Part shown: positions 1-12,760 of the stretch, in pieces
How the letters are laid out: each line of letters begins with the position of its first letter
Numbering within the stretch: the first letter of the stretch is position 1
NCBI GenBank assembly: GCA_005406025.1
Contig: BGZK01000097.1
Coordinates: forward strand, 310,001 to 374,000
Direction of reading: 5' to 3'
Source: Eumeta japonica
Taxonomy: Eukaryota > Arthropoda > Insecta > Lepidoptera > Psychidae
DNA length: 64,000 bases
Notes under the pieces: model-generated
What the model was told of the DNA's origin: nothing
What the model saw: the letters and a program-made list of their open reading frames with translations, nothing else
Database searches by the model: none
Position numbers and translations under genes: made by a program

Positions 1-242
1 CCTTTGTCACGCTTTCTTTGAACGATTCCTTGCCTAGAACTGAAGTAAGATGGCTTGAAAAAACATTAAGACCGAATTAATAGTCAGGGAGGATTAGAAT
101 AAAGAAGTGTAGGAATAAAGAAGTGTACAATGTATGGAAGCAACATATCTGTATTCAGATTTTACAAATTATAGTTTGAATTATAAATTTCAACAAAAGT
201 TGGAAAATGTAAGGGCGATTCCTTACTCTACAACACTTTGAA

Positions 243-1899
243 CACTGCTTAGAGGAAACGCTTGCAGAAGACCTGATGATGAACCAATTGATATTGTTCA
301 GTTGCCACCAATTCTTGATGAGCTGGTAGACTGTGGGGAAATTGATAGTGATATAATGGTAGATCATGATGTCCCGAAAGAAGAGTCGGGTGAGGTGGAA
401 TCGCAGTATACTATACGAGGACAAACAACGAAGAAAAATTCTTTTAAAAGATAAGTCACCTTCCAAGAAAAGTCTCGAACATCGAGCACTTCACAATTAC
501 AAAACTCACTTTGGAATAAGACCGAAGATGCGGTATATACAAAGACTTTCTCGAATAGTAATAGGTGTGAGACAGTAAAAGCTGATTTAAAGAATCAGTT
601 TCAGAATTTAGAACTTTATGAAATTTTTGAATATTTTTTTGACCAATCTTTAACTGACAAAATAGCCCAAGAGAGTATAAGGTACAGAGCAAAAAATAAA
701 CATGAATTTTCAGTCGCCCTTGATGGCTTACGAAAATTATTGTGTATTCTGTTATTCACATGTTATCATTCATTACCACAAGAAAAAATGTACTGGTTGG
801 AAGATGATGACATTGATTTACGGATATTATGGAATTGTATGTCTCGTAACAGGCATTTGGAAATAAAATAAATATCTGTATTTTAACAACAGTGACGAAA
901 TAAAAGAGGATAGTGACAATTTCTTTAAAATAAAACCTTTTCTGGATAAGTTAAATAAAATATTATTGAAAGTAAAAATATTTTTAAAGCAAGTGTCAAT
1001 AGACAAGCAAATGGTTCGTTCTTGTGGTGGTCACTTTCTAAAACAGTTTATTCGAGGTAAGCCAATAAGATTTGGTTTGAAACAGTGGGTTATGGCTTGT
1101 GCTACTACAGGATATTGCTATCAAATGGAATTGTATCAGGGTAAAAAGGATCCGTTACAAAAAGACTTAACAGGTCTGGATGAAAAAGTCAGAACATCCA
1201 TGGTGAGTTATCTGGAGCACCCGAAAGACCTTGAGTTAATTATATTTTGACAACTTTTTCTCCAGTTTTCGTCTGATGGCAATTTTGGGTCAGATAAAAT
1301 ACGTGCTACAGGAACGGCTAGAGCAAACAGGTTCAAAAACATCTGTCCACTAAAAGTGATGAAAACATGAAAAAGAAAAATCGAGGAAAATATGATTTTA
1401 GATTTCATAAGAAAAATGAGATATTGGCTCTCACTTGGAAAGACAATAACTGTGTAAAACTTTTGACCAACCATCAAACCATACAGCCCATATTGGCGGA
1501 GTAGACAAATTAGATGGACACGTAAATAAATATAACAGAAAAATTAGAGGCAAATATGGTACTTTAGGCTTTTCACTAATGCTGTTGATGTCACAATGTA
1601 CAATGCGTACGTTATATACAACATGTCTCGTGACAGAATTCCTTATTTAGATTTCATTCGAAGAGTAGCAAGATACTTGCATTTGTCATCCGATTTATCT
1701 GATCCTAAATTATTAAGCCGACCATCATGCTCTTTGAAAAAAAACAAGAGTAATAACTGGTCACATCACAGAACGCACACCTGAAGGCGAACAAGGCAGG
1801 TGCGCGGTTTGTAAGAAGAATGCAAGAAAACGTTGTGTCAATTGTCAACGACCTATGCATATGGACTATTTTACGGAGTTTCACAATTCAATATTATAA
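243..1899 (+). pseudogene. Decayed piggyBac-like transposase
   Basis: Pieces of a piggyBac-family transposase (DDE_Tnp_1_7 fold) can be read in order but in different frames. An acidic N-terminal part near 270-400 is followed by a helix-rich part at about 580-870 (...ELYEIFEYFFDQSL..., then MSRNRHLEIK). The block at 966-1190 contains SIDKQMVRSCGG and GYCYQMELYQG, which fits the first catalytic Asp region. RATGTARANRF follows near 1305. Near 1495 the motif IGGVDKLDGHVNKYNRKIRG matches the family's GGVD..D signature. The C-terminal Cys/His-rich domain (CAVCKKNARKRCVNC, then MHMDYF) at about 1799-1875 ends at a stop at 1897-1899. Frameshifts and stops separate these blocks, so the element is dead. 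The family cuts and pastes at TTAA. Family assignment is firm; the exact N-terminus is not. Confidence 0.82.
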
Positions 1900-2062
1900 T
1901 TTTTTTTCTTTGTAAGATGCTAATATTCCCAATTGAAAACAAATAAAAAAGTATTATTTTCTATGGTTTATTTTGCTTATTTTTATTTATTATTCTTTTT
2001 ACACTTTTACTAAAGTTTTATTTTTATCAATACATATATCATTGGCGTTTCAAGAAAAACAT

Positions 2063-2080
2063 TGGTACCTAAGGGGTTAA
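2063..2080. repeat. Candidate right end of the piggyBac element, next to TTAA
   Basis: About 165 bases after the transposase stop, the sequence GGTACCTAAGGGGTTAA ends in TTAA, the target site used by piggyBac elements, preceded by a run of G as in many terminal repeats of the family (CCC at the outer end). The matching left end was not found in the window, so this is inference from position and form. Confidence 0.3.
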
Positions 2081-2099
2081 CCATATGAAAATATGAAAA

Positions 2100-2410
2100 A
2101 TATGAAAAAAATAACAAAGGTAGCATGCTTTCAACGAAAATTCTTTTGACATGTTCGGACATACTGTTTTTGAGTTATTGCCGAAAAACTACGCTTCTCA
2201 ACAAAAAAACATAAGTAGCTTAAAGATACGCTCTTTTGCTGATGCACTTTAGCTTACATTATTTTAATAGTAATAGTGGATATATCTATTTGTTTTTCTA
2301 GCAACTAAAATGCTCGTAACTATTCTGTGCAAGAAACAGTGTAACAATGTACTTTTTTCATCTGTAGTGCATTTCTTTGTAATAATGGCTTCGGAACCCT
2401 ATAATGAGCA
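2100..2410 (-). repeat. Dispersed repeat family X, copy 1
   Basis: This stretch matches, in the same orientation, the 5' part of the insertion at 58605-59970 (shared blocks include 'tttgagttattgc' and 'gatgcactttag'). In opposite orientation it matches parts of 23250-23950 and 63230-64000. Members share a segment related to 'gttccg...ccattttggctcgga', which is common in Lepidoptera. No coding sequence was seen; the class of element is unknown. Confidence 0.55.
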
Positions 2411-4920
2411 TGATTTAACATACTCTTGGCCAGTTTTTCATTAATGTACTCCCAAATTATTAAAATTAATGTAGACTGGTTATCAGAATCATTTCTTCTA
2501 CGTACTTAAGAATCAATCTTCGGCCGTCGACTTTGTGAATTTGATTGAAGGATATGTGTGAAAATTGTTTTATAAAGTTTATTTGTCAAAAAATTGACAA
2601 ATGTTACTTACTGTTGAACCACCATTGGCATGATCTTATTCGACATTGTTCTAACAATATCATATGACACTTTATAATGGATTAAAAATCGGTTCGACAT
2701 TATTTAGAATGCATTTTGTGATAATAAGAGAACTAATATTTTCTTAATACCAATGCCGCTGGAAAAATAAAGGAATAAGTCCGTACATAAAAATTGAAAC
2801 GATGAAAGAAAATGCTTTGTGCAAACATTCGTAAAATACAAACGTTACATAATTTGGTCGTTATAAGCCCTAAGAAAGTATTTAACGCTACGTTGAGAAG
2901 GATAATGACGCTTAAATGCAAATTATTGGGATATTTTAATTCCACTCTCTATTGTTGAGAAATCTAGGATTTTGGTATTTTTTAGCGGAAGCAAGCAATT
3001 CTTTTTGTGTAGAATATTCGTCTTTTAAAAGAAATCTTAAAACATTTGTAAGTGCAGCAGGTTCATTGTTTTCGGATGTAGTGAAGGTATGATCAAAACT
3101 AAAACAAAAAGAATTTCTAGAATTCACGAAGTATTTATGCCGATCATGGAATTAAAGAAACATCACTACGATAAAAATAAATAAATTACGGATATAATTA
3201 TATATATTTTTCTCTGTGTTGAATATATTTTTCTTATATAATATAATATGAAGTTCTGACTTATCTTTTCAATCTTTCCTTTCTTGCTTCAATCAATTTT
3301 ATTGTCACGATAAAACGGTAAAACGATGTATGTTTGAGTATATTTTCTGAGTAGTTATTTGTTTCACGTTTTAGCTCAATCTGGTTTAAATTAATTGTGT
3401 CCTATTGACAACGCGTTTCCTTAAAATCAAAGCGGTGCCGAGAGTTCGAATGTTGATTACGGGTGATTTAACCAATGATATTTGTTTAGGATTCAATCAA
3501 ATTAAGCCACCTGTTTCGTATTTTGAAGACCACCTTACGTTGTCGTTCTGCCATTTTGTTATCTGATTGATGATAACCATCGTAAACGGGCCATAATTCG
3601 CTCTGGATCAACCGGAATGCTTAACGTTCGTACCGCTCAACCGAAATCGACTTATTAGTATATTTCTTTAGTAATATAACTTTTGTATTTGGTCTAATGG
3701 CGAACTTCGCAGAAATTTTCTTATTATTATGTTATTTGTGGCCAAGGAGGTTCAAAAAATAGCATTTGTTCAAAAGTTTATATAACGCGTCTTTTCATCA
3801 CGATAACGCCCGGAATTCTCAAGGGATCTTAATGGAACTTGGTACATTTATTCTATACCTTATTACCTTGAATAAGTTTAATGGTCAGCTATTACGGATA
3901 ATTAGTTTAGAAATGGTAACTACCAAAGTTTTAAAAATACTAGAAACGATTTTCAATGGCTTTTTCAAGAAATAACTTTTGCACAATGAAATTTAGCTCA
4001 TTTCTGTAAAAACTGCGTATTAGCTTATTACTTGTTATTTCAATAACATTTTTTCACTTTTAATTTATCGTGATTTTTACCACTTTTAATCATACTTTAA
4101 AATTGACTAGACTGATTATAGAATATCGACAGAATATTATTATGATAGCGCTCACAATTCTCAAGGGATCTTAGTAAAACTTGGCACACTTACTTTAACG
4201 GCAATTACCTTGAACGAGTTTGAAGCTAATTCGCCTAATTAGTTCAAAAATGGTGTTTATTTGAATTTTAGAAATTTTAATGAGAAATCTACGTCCATTT
4301 CGGATGCCGAATGGCATTTTAAACATGTGATAGGCACTTTTAATGAAAGCATTTATTGCATGATTTATGTATATTGTAGCATATTTTTATAATTTTTTAA
4401 TATTTGTAAATTATAATAAAGCATTTGTTTTATCATGCTACGACTTTAACATTAAGATGGTCCCTTTGGGTCCCGCTAAAGCTTTTACGCTCTTTGTGAT
4501 TAACCTTGAGTCGTGAACTTAAGAATCTCGAACGGAACTAAAAGGTTTTCTTGGTTTAAAACAGATTTTGTTCCGCACCAGACAAACACTGTTAGTGTCA
4601 TCGTCCTTAGAATAAAAGGAGAATAATTTCTAAGAAACTTGAACTTAGATAATACTTCACTCATTTATCCGCTTGCTAGAATGTCGAAGAATTTTATAAA
4701 AAGACTCATTTTAATATATTATATTAAAGTTAATGTTTGTAGGATGGCTCATTATGTATGCTTAAGCCATTGATCCGATTAGAGTAAAAGTTTGATCATC
4801 TGCTGTAAGAAAACCCGGTAAAGTTTCTGACCAAAAAAAAAATCGATTCTGGTTTCATTTTCATATATGCTTCATATGAATAAAATTACTGAACCGATTA
4901 TTATAATTCCTTCACTAATA
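2411..4920. other. AT-rich intergenic DNA with one diverged tandem repeat
   Basis: No gene is recognised. Segments 3790-3940 and 4140-4285 are diverged direct copies of each other: both contain 'attctcaagggatctta' followed by a similar run with 'attaccttgaa'. They probably come from one repetitive element duplicated in place. Short frames here have no recognisable domain. Confidence 0.45.
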
Positions 4921-4924
4921 CATA

Positions 4925-5575
4925 ATTATATTATTTCTGAGTAAACTAAGCTGGTAACATTTGGCTCCGGCTTTATCTATATATTCTTATTTCTAAGACG
5001 ATTTAAAAAAATTGTTTAATTCACAAACATATATACTATCCTCGAGTAATATAGCTTATATTTTATTTTGATACTAGATTTGCCTCTGGCTTCGTCCAAA
5101 TTGCAACTGCGACTGTTAGCGGCAATGGAAGTGAAAGCGGAACGAGAAACAGATTCAAGAAGAAGACCAGGATTAGAATTAAAAGCAGAATAGGGACTAA
5201 AATCGAGAGGGAGACTGGGGTCGGAAACGAGTATGAGGTCGGGATCAGAATCAAAAGTGTAAACGGAATCGAAATGAAAAACGAAACTTGAATTATAATT
5301 CACAATTAGCATTTACCCCTGGCTTTATGCATGTATTTTGTATTCCTGAGATGATTTTAAAAATTGCATAACTTCTAGAAAGCTATACTATTCCCGAGTA
5401 ATACAGCTTATATTTTATTTTGATGCTAGGCATTTAGAGATTTAGATGACTTCGTCTAAATTGGAAGTGCAACTGGAGGCGGAGTCGGAACCGAAAACGG
5501 GACTAGGAGCGGAATTAAAAAGTGTGAGCGGGGTCGTAATCGAAAATGAGATCTAAATCAAGATTGACATAGTTG
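4925..5575. repeat. Two tandem copies of a ~370-base repeat with a purine-rich tail
   Basis: Copies start near 4940 and near 5310. Each begins with 'ggctttat', passes through 'gagtaata-agcttatattttattttgat' and ends in a degenerate purine-rich tract built from GGAAYCGRAA-like units (5095-5300 and 5460-5560). A Pro/Ser/Asp-rich open frame on the minus strand at 5016-5312 is only the complement of this tract. A related, inverted copy lies at about 6840-7140. Confidence 0.6.
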
Positions 5576-5790
5576 GTAAAAGAAAATAAAGGAACTCATT
5601 CTATTCCTATGCTGGCGGAGCAGCGGGCATTAACTAGATAGGTTATCCACCCAAAAAAAAAGGGCAGAACAACATCGGTCGGGCTAGCTGGATCGGTAGT
5701 GGAATTGGAATTTAAAACAGTATAGGGAACAGAATTGAGAACGGAACCATGATTAGAATCGAGAGCAGGACTGGGACCAAAAATATTTTA
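5575..5790 (+). repeat. Helitron-like 3' relic and a further purine-rich tract
   Basis: The segment 'ctggcggagcagcgggc' followed by 'attaactagat' near 5610-5638 resembles the GC-rich hairpin and CTAG end of lepidopteran non-autonomous Helitrons, but is too diverged to be sure. Another GGAAYCG-type purine tract follows at 5690-5775. Confidence 0.3.
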
Positions 5791-6574
5791 TTATGTATTA
5801 TAGACGTAACGACTGTAACGGCTGGTCTGCGTGCTTCTTGTTGATTTGACTCCTGAATTGACTCCCTTCTTTGTGGTTAGTAGACGGAGTGTTAGCCGCC
5901 AACACGTGAATAAATAATATGATGATAGTACTCAGTTTATGGAATTTTACAATAACTTTGCGGTTCAACATTATCTAACCTACGGTTATTCCCGAAGACC
6001 GAAAGTGCGACTGACTAGCAGCCGCTCGGACGGGGGTCACGAGCCCCGCCGACGTTGCAACGACTGTCATTGACCCATCGCTTAATTGGCCTGTTCCAAT
6101 GACGTGTTTTTTAAAGGTCAGCTATCTTTTCAAACGGTTCATCAAATTAGCTGAAGAATTCCGAGAGCGAATGATGGAAGTGGAACAGGTATGCCAACTG
6201 CTTACTCCTTGGAAATCGTGGCGGTTGTGCCAACATGGATTCATTCGCTTATCATCTCGAACATACTCAATGCAATGTTAGTTATGTATCTAATGGCTTA
6301 GTCAACATAAACCAATAAAATTTATATTTTTTTTATGATTTAATTACATAACTATGAGATTTCTCTATTATCTTCTAATATAATATAAATATATTATACA
6401 CATGAAATTTCTAGTAGAACTACTATATGTAATGCAATACCCGTATCAATATCAATGGCTTAGTTTAAAATAAATTAGCGTACAAACAGACAGAAACAAA
6501 AAGCAAATTTCTTTATATCTATCATGTTTATCGTGTGCTTTTATCGTGTTAAGAAGAAATCATTTGTTTTGATT

Positions 6575-7145
6575 CTCATTTGAGTCCCACAATCGATTTC
6601 AGTCCCATTTTCAATTTCGCTTCCGCTCCCGCTATTCATTATCATTTGGTCCAGTTCTCGATTTTGTTTTCAGTGCCGTTTTGAATTCACTTTATTGTTA
6701 CTTGCTTGATAAAACAATTGCAAAGTGTTTTGTAAGACACTTTCACAAACATGCATAATCGGATGAATGGTTTAATCGCGCGTTGAAAACGAAAAAATAT
6801 GCAATTTTAATTACCTGCCTCGGTTTCGCAGAGGTATCGCTATAGAGGTCTAATGATTTCGTTCCCACACTTTTTTGGGCCACAGTTTCGTTCTGAATTC
6901 TCGGCCCCGGTTTTGATTCTGATCCTGGTCCCGATATCGGTTCTGCTCTCTCTCCTGCATTCAATTATCAGTCATAAATCGTACTTCGTTAAATTATTTG
7001 AATGAAGCCGAGAATTTGCTCTGTCTCAGAATAAAGCATAAGCTATATTACTTAGGGATAATGTAGCTTTTTATGAGTTACATAATTATTAAAGTCGTCT
7101 TTGGTATATAAATTCATAGATTAAGCCAGGGGTAAATATCGGTAG
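6575..7145 (-). repeat. Inverted counterpart of the 4.9-5.6 kb purine-rich repeat
   Basis: Pyrimidine-rich tracts (TTCGNTTYC-like) occur at 6580-6690 and 6850-6960. They are followed by 'agcataagctatattactta' and 'aagccaggggtaaat', which are the reverse complement of the repeat at 4925-5575. The minus-strand 73-residue frame here is the repeat tract, not a gene. Confidence 0.55.
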
Positions 7146-7149
7146 ACTA

Positions 7150-8730
7150 AAATACTTATAGAATAGTATAGCTGTTTATTATTGAAATAAGTTTTAGTAT
7201 TATTTATTACATATATAGAATTTAGTAGTTCGGCTTCGCAATAGAAATATACAGATATAACAGGGGACGAATATCTTGGCAAATGACGAGTATGCGAATG
7301 GGGACTACGTTTAATTTTATAGAATATTTAAATTTTCCGGGTAACATTTTCAATTTTTCTTTCCCGGAATATTACCGACATTGAAGAAAATAAATTATCG
7401 AAATCGGTTCAGCCGTTCTCGCGCAATGTTCTTACACAATGAACACCTCTTCATTTTTATTTATAATAATAATTTATTTCTCTCCGCACATCAGACAGCA
7501 CATTTCTAAGAGTACATTTAACAATTAAATGGTTATCATAATAGCGAGAGACTGGGGCCTAAGTTGGGCACAGAGTACTTGTATCACCAGTTATATAAAT
7601 TTATATAGATCTTGTAACCCTCACAAACTGCTTCTTGAATTTACCTGAACAGGCAGACATATAGTGTAGACGACTTTTCTTAACAAGAGAAAGGAACAAT
7701 TCCTACATGCATCACTTCCACATCACTTTAAAGTTATATTCAGAGCACACCAGGAAAGTTTTCAAAAACATCTTTTAGCCAATTTGTTGAGAAACATTAA
7801 CGTGACTTGGCTACTTCAACTAGAAATAGGTATAAATTAATGTACAAACCTTTTTCGTGAATTAGTCTAGGTATTGCTTAAAACGGTATCGAAATCTTTG
7901 TAGTAGCTTCTGTGATTAGACAGAGATTAATCATCGCTTTGACGATCTTCAATTCCGTGAAGTTTAATCTTGAAGCAAACTTCGATTACAATATATATAT
8001 AAGGACGGAAATAAATCATAATTATGGATTATGGAGTACTTATTTGAATAGGAGATTTGTGAAAAGTTTCAATTCTTAGAACATCATTTAGTATAAAATG
8101 TGTCAGAATTTGCAAAGCGTACGTCGCGAACGCCCCCGAATTGTTTTATATTAACAGCATTTCCATAATGAATCGCACCTCATGTATTGTGTGAATATTT
8201 TTTATTATGTGACTATAGAATTATACAATGCAGTGCTATACATTATATTGAATGATTTCTTTTGTTGTCCTATCGATTGTATAGTGTCGACAAGAGTCCT
8301 GGCACTTGAGAGACCGTTAGAGTGATTATGGCGTGTGGCGTAATATTGTAAGTGTAGTGTAAATTTCCAAATACGAAACCAATTTATAGAAAAAATATCA
8401 CACACGTTAAGTGAGTGATATCAAAGCAGACAATTGAAGTTCAAGTGAATTAAAAAAAAATCAATGGTGTTCTCTAGACTACAACTTAAATGATTCACCT
8501 ATTCTACAAGTTTATCAAAAAGCACAGAATAGCCTTCAATTTTGCCATTCGAACCGTGGGTCTCTTTTATATATAGTAGCATATCATCTGGGACTGGAAA
8601 CTTAAAAATTTTGCTAGAGTGTTCTAACAAATATATTAGAATCTGGAAATTTTTGGATTTTCAGATCGCTCAAAAACACGAAACTGCCATTGTCACCGTG
8701 ACAGAATAAATATCAGAGCCTTTGCAATCG
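7150..8730. other. Intergenic DNA without recognised gene
   Basis: Near 7400 'aatcggttcagccgttct' resembles the interior of lepidopteran Helitron-like elements, suggesting an old relic at about 7200-7460. Otherwise no coding sequence, RNA gene or clear repeat was seen. Confidence 0.4.
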
Positions 8731-8857
8731 CTGAGAATTTATATGCTAAATACGCTCGTAAGGTCCCTGGACAACAAAAGGAACGCGGAAGTTGCCGACC
8801 ATTGTTTTTATGTGCCTGTGCGTTTTTTCAGAGTTAAGCACCAGAGATAGGCGCGGA

Positions 8858-8974
8858 GCTTAAAAGGGCAGGCTGGAGTCGAGTGGTTATCACGACTAAA
8901 TACTACGTCACTGCGACGAATAGGCGTTTGTGTTTTAGGTCTCGCTGAGAATATAAAAAAAAAATCATGAAAAT
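8858..8974 (+). promoter_or_regulatory. Candidate promoter and first exon of a two-part gene (cuticle-protein-like layout)
   Basis: TTAAAAGG at 8860-8867 could serve as a TATA box. An initiator-like TCAC lies at 8890-8893, about 30 bases downstream. A start codon at 8967 begins ATGAAAAT, directly followed by the consensus splice donor GTAAGT at 8975-8980. The surrounding 8780-8935 is GC-richer than its AT-rich flanks. A first exon coding only two to four residues and ending in a strong donor is typical of insect cuticular-protein genes, and also occurs in other secreted-protein genes. No matching second exon was found downstream in the window, so this may be a gene with a long intron or a relic. 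Confidence 0.4.
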
Positions 8975-8980
8975 GTAAGT

Positions 8981-11900
8981 TATTGTTGTTATTCTAATTT
9001 TCAAAAATTAAGTTTTCTTAAGACGAAAAATGAATTGAAAATAGTTCCAGTTAACTTAAATTTGTTAAAAAGAAAAATTTGACTTCAATTGATTTAGTAC
9101 TGCGATAAATTAAAAAAAAATGTTTTACATTTTTCTAAATAATTTTTAATATAATCATTTGCTTAATTTTAATATCTACTCAGCTACATTTAAAAAAAAA
9201 GTTCATTGAAAGTTATAAGCTAATTGAAGTCGGTTAATTTATTCAAAATACATTTTGAATGAAAAATTAAAATGAAATTTTTTTCATTTTATTATGGCTG
9301 TAAACACACATTTAAATTTTAGGTACTAAAAACTAGGCATAAAATTACATAGACTTATAATACCGAAAAATAAAAAACAATTATAAGATTTCGATTTTAA
9401 AGTGAAGACAAAGACAAAAATCTTGTACATATAAAAATAATGAAAATAAAAACACAATATTCAATTAAAACAGGAGACAAAAGCACAGCAAACAGCTATA
9501 ACAACAGGTTACAGTAAACAGTTATTTCTGATTCATAAGTGTACATAATTTACTCAATATTAATTGTTTAAAGTCATTTAATGTATTTTTAAATAGGTTT
9601 ACTTCTGAAAATCGTGTCTTATAAGTGTCAAGAGAGCGATATAAATATCTAATACAAGTAATATTTTCTTTTTAGAAAGTCGTAGCTTAAAGATATCGTT
9701 CTTTGTGTTCTTACGTCAGAGGCGGTTGAGGAGACTTGAGCCAGAGATAAAGGGTATTTTAGCGAGCAATGGAGAGCAGAGCATATTGATATTTAGAATT
9801 TTGTGAAGTCAGGACATATCAAGTAGCGTTCAGGGTATTTTAAGGTTGTCATATAACGGGGAAGGTTATCTTCATAGCAAATTTGTGGCTCTATTATGTA
9901 ATATCTGTAGTTTAGTATTTTAAAAAGGTTCTTTTGCACTTTCTAAATACATTTTACATGATAATTGTAATTAGGGTTTCAGGCTGTACTACAAAAGTCT
10001 AATATAGATCTTACGTAAGCAAAGTACTGAATTTTTAGAGTTATTCTTTTTACAAGTGGTTGACTTATACTGTTTACAAGTTCCAGAATTTTAAAGGTTG
10101 TTTGCATTATTGCATCTATATGATGATTGGAAGGTAGTTTTTTGTCGATAGTTTTATATTCCTAACTCGCGAATTCTGTGGACTAGTTTTAGAGCACAGT
10201 TGATTAAATTATACTGTCATTTTATTGTCTTCATTTGGCGTGTAAAGCTGATAAGATGGCATTTATCAACATCGAGAAAAAGTTGGTTGCGAGCATAATA
10301 TTCTTTAAGAGCCTCCAAATCGGATTGAATTTTTTCGCAACATTTATGGATAATAATTCTTTTAAATATTGTAATATCATTTACGATTAAAGATTAAAAA
10401 TATGATATAAATTCTGTACATACATTATGATCTGTCTGATATGGTTTGGCCCAGTTAAAATATTTTTTTTTTTGTTATTAATACTAGCTATGTTTGGAAC
10501 AAAAACCAAAACGAAATTAATACTAGCTATACAGCTAGTATTCATTCTGTTTTTGGACTTAACAAAAGTCCAAAAGTATTTGCAGTTCATTTTTATTTTG
10601 TTTTTAGAGTTTTCAATCTAATTTCCACAACACTGTGGCTCCGATTTACGAACTCGACATCTAAGTGCAGAAAAGACAAGTTAATCGTTGCGGTTGCTCT
10701 AAAGTTTCCATTTTGTATGATGTTTAGACTTTTCCTTTACTAATTGCTCCACAGTAATATTATTTAAATTTCTTTATAGACAGATTTTCGTGTTAAAATC
10801 TATTTTTACATTTAAAAAATGGTTCGAAAATCATAAGACTCGTTGACGTTAATGAAGTTAATTTAGTTTTGTCCAAATAACTTTCACATTTCTCGCTCGA
10901 TCGCCATTTATAATAAAAAAATATTTTTCCTCAAAATACTGCTTAGAATGCCGTATGCTTCATCCAAACCGATTCGATACTTCACAAAATATCATTAGTA
11001 AAATATTTGGAAAACAACAACCAATTTTTTTTATACATCTTATAATTTTGGAAAAGAACAATAATTTAATTATTTTGTGCTCAAATGTGTAAACAATATT
11101 TTTTTTGTGCTTTCTGAGCATGTAAAAAGGTGATACATTACGGGAATTGCTTATGCTACAAATTTAATTTTTTTTATCATTGTCTGCGATTCAAAGTGGC
11201 GCAACAAATAAACATAAATAAGGTAAATATTAATCTATAAAATATAAATATTACTTTAGTTACCTTTTAATATTATGAGCCGGAATAGTGATTTCATTCA
11301 AAATTCAAAAGAAAAATAATATAAAATTTATGACAATCACTCATTTGACGTACGTCTGGTTCCCAAAGTAAAGCTAATGCCTTATGTCAAATGAAATAGC
11401 CCAATGGCTATTTCATTATTCCCCATAGCCGCAGTGAAAAAGGCGCAATGTACTGTCAGAGAGGTTTTTATTACTGGAATGTAATTGAATAATACTTTAT
11501 AACTAGGTATACCAATCTATAAATCAAGCAGATTGGTGAAGAGCGGCACCATTAGTCGAGTCTGAAGCCAGGAGCAAGATAAGCTAAGCCACTTAACTTA
11601 CTTATACTGAATAACATCCATCAGAAGGTTTTTACGAGCCTCGAAGTAGAAGGCGGTTTGGTTGGTTGATAAAAATATTTTAATATATATTTTTTGTATA
11701 TATAAGTATCAAGCAGGCATTGAAGTCACCAGAATAAGCTAAAGAGTAAGCTGCAGGATGTTGTATAATTCTTCAGAGATCTTACAGAGATATACTATGG
11801 TATAAGCGATAATCATGATATTATGAGATATCACCATCACGTCAAATTAAGATGAAGATTAATTTGCCTTGGACATAGAAACTGGAAACTGTATTTGCGT

Positions 11901-11990
11901 TTACGTTAGTTTGAGATTAATTAACATTACTCTTTTAACTTTTAAGTATCAGTATTTGCCTTTTTATATTATTATATTAATATTTGTAAT
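8981..11990. other. Very AT-rich DNA; no gene recognised
   Basis: Poly-A/T runs and short random frames only. Two adjacent perfect hairpins lie at 10519-10575 and are listed separately. If the first exon at 8892-8974 is real, this is part of its intron. Confidence 0.4.
10519..10575. repeat. Two neighbouring perfect hairpins
   Basis: First hairpin: AATACTAGCT, loop ATAC, AGCTAGTATT (10519-10542). Second: TTTTGGACTT, loop AACAA, AAGTCCAAAA (10551-10575). Both have perfect 10-base stems and lie 8 bases apart. Role unknown; they may be a mobile-element end. Confidence 0.7.
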
Positions 11991-11994
11991 GTGT

Positions 11995-12180
11995 TATTTT
12001 CTTATATCACAAAAATATCCCGCAAGCATACACACTTACAGACACTCACACACGTGTTTGGATAGGCACACGTCCATGTACACGCGCACGTAAACGCAAA
12101 CGCGCACGCAAACATACAAGTTCACGAACCTGACTCACACACTCTCACAACCTGACACACTTGTGCACCACTACACCTGA
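11995..12180. repeat. Degenerate CA-rich microsatellite
   Basis: Alternating CA/CG dinucleotides in imperfect runs (cacacttacagacactcac and cacgcgcacg), of the kind able to form Z-DNA. No coding content. Confidence 0.7.
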
Positions 12181-12349
12181 TCTCTTTACAAGTGTAAAAA
12201 CCGACACGGGAAGAGCGAGTTTCTCCTAATACAGGTTTTTCAACTTACAAAAAGAACCCCAGCTCGTGCAAATAAAGATTATTTTAATTTTAAGTTTTTT
12301 TTTTAATGGCAACATAAACGATGACAATATAATAAAAATAAAAACATTA

Positions 12350-12760
12350 ATTTAATGAAGGATCCATAGCGCCCGTCCAAAATAATCATTCCCAGTTAAG
12401 CATAATTCTCCATCCAACCGTTTGTAGCGATAATCATCTATTAAATCCTTTTTGAACGCAAATGAGCACTGCGTGCGCAATCTGTTTGTTCTTTGGACAC
12501 CCGAGCGATGAGACGGGCCTTTGTAAGGGCAAGCTATTGTCGGACGCCATCGGCGCTTCGGATGTTGCGTATCTGCGCCCGGGGAGCAGGGATACCCAAA
12601 AATGGTTTGGACGGGTCCAAAGTCGGGTTGGATTTGAATAGAAATGCCTAAGGGGAACGTTTCATCGGGTGAGTTCATGCCTATGTATGATGTAACTTGT
12701 TTACAAGAGTCGGACTAGTGTATGCCGTACAAGCCGCATCGTCGTAAGATTTGGAATCGA
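12350..12760. other. GC-richer block with an unidentified open frame
   Basis: This block stands out from AT-rich surroundings. A minus-strand frame of 108 codons (12352-12678) ends in ...RLDGELCLTGNDYFGRALWILH. The other frames are also partly open, so coding status is unclear. I recognise no domain. It could be an exon, a processed pseudogene fragment or part of a mobile element. Confidence 0.25.

Noticed and set aside
5016..5312. 98-codon minus-strand frame rich in Ser, Pro, Asp and Phe
   Set aside because: It is the complement of a degenerate purine-rich repeat tract; periodic composition explains the lack of stops.
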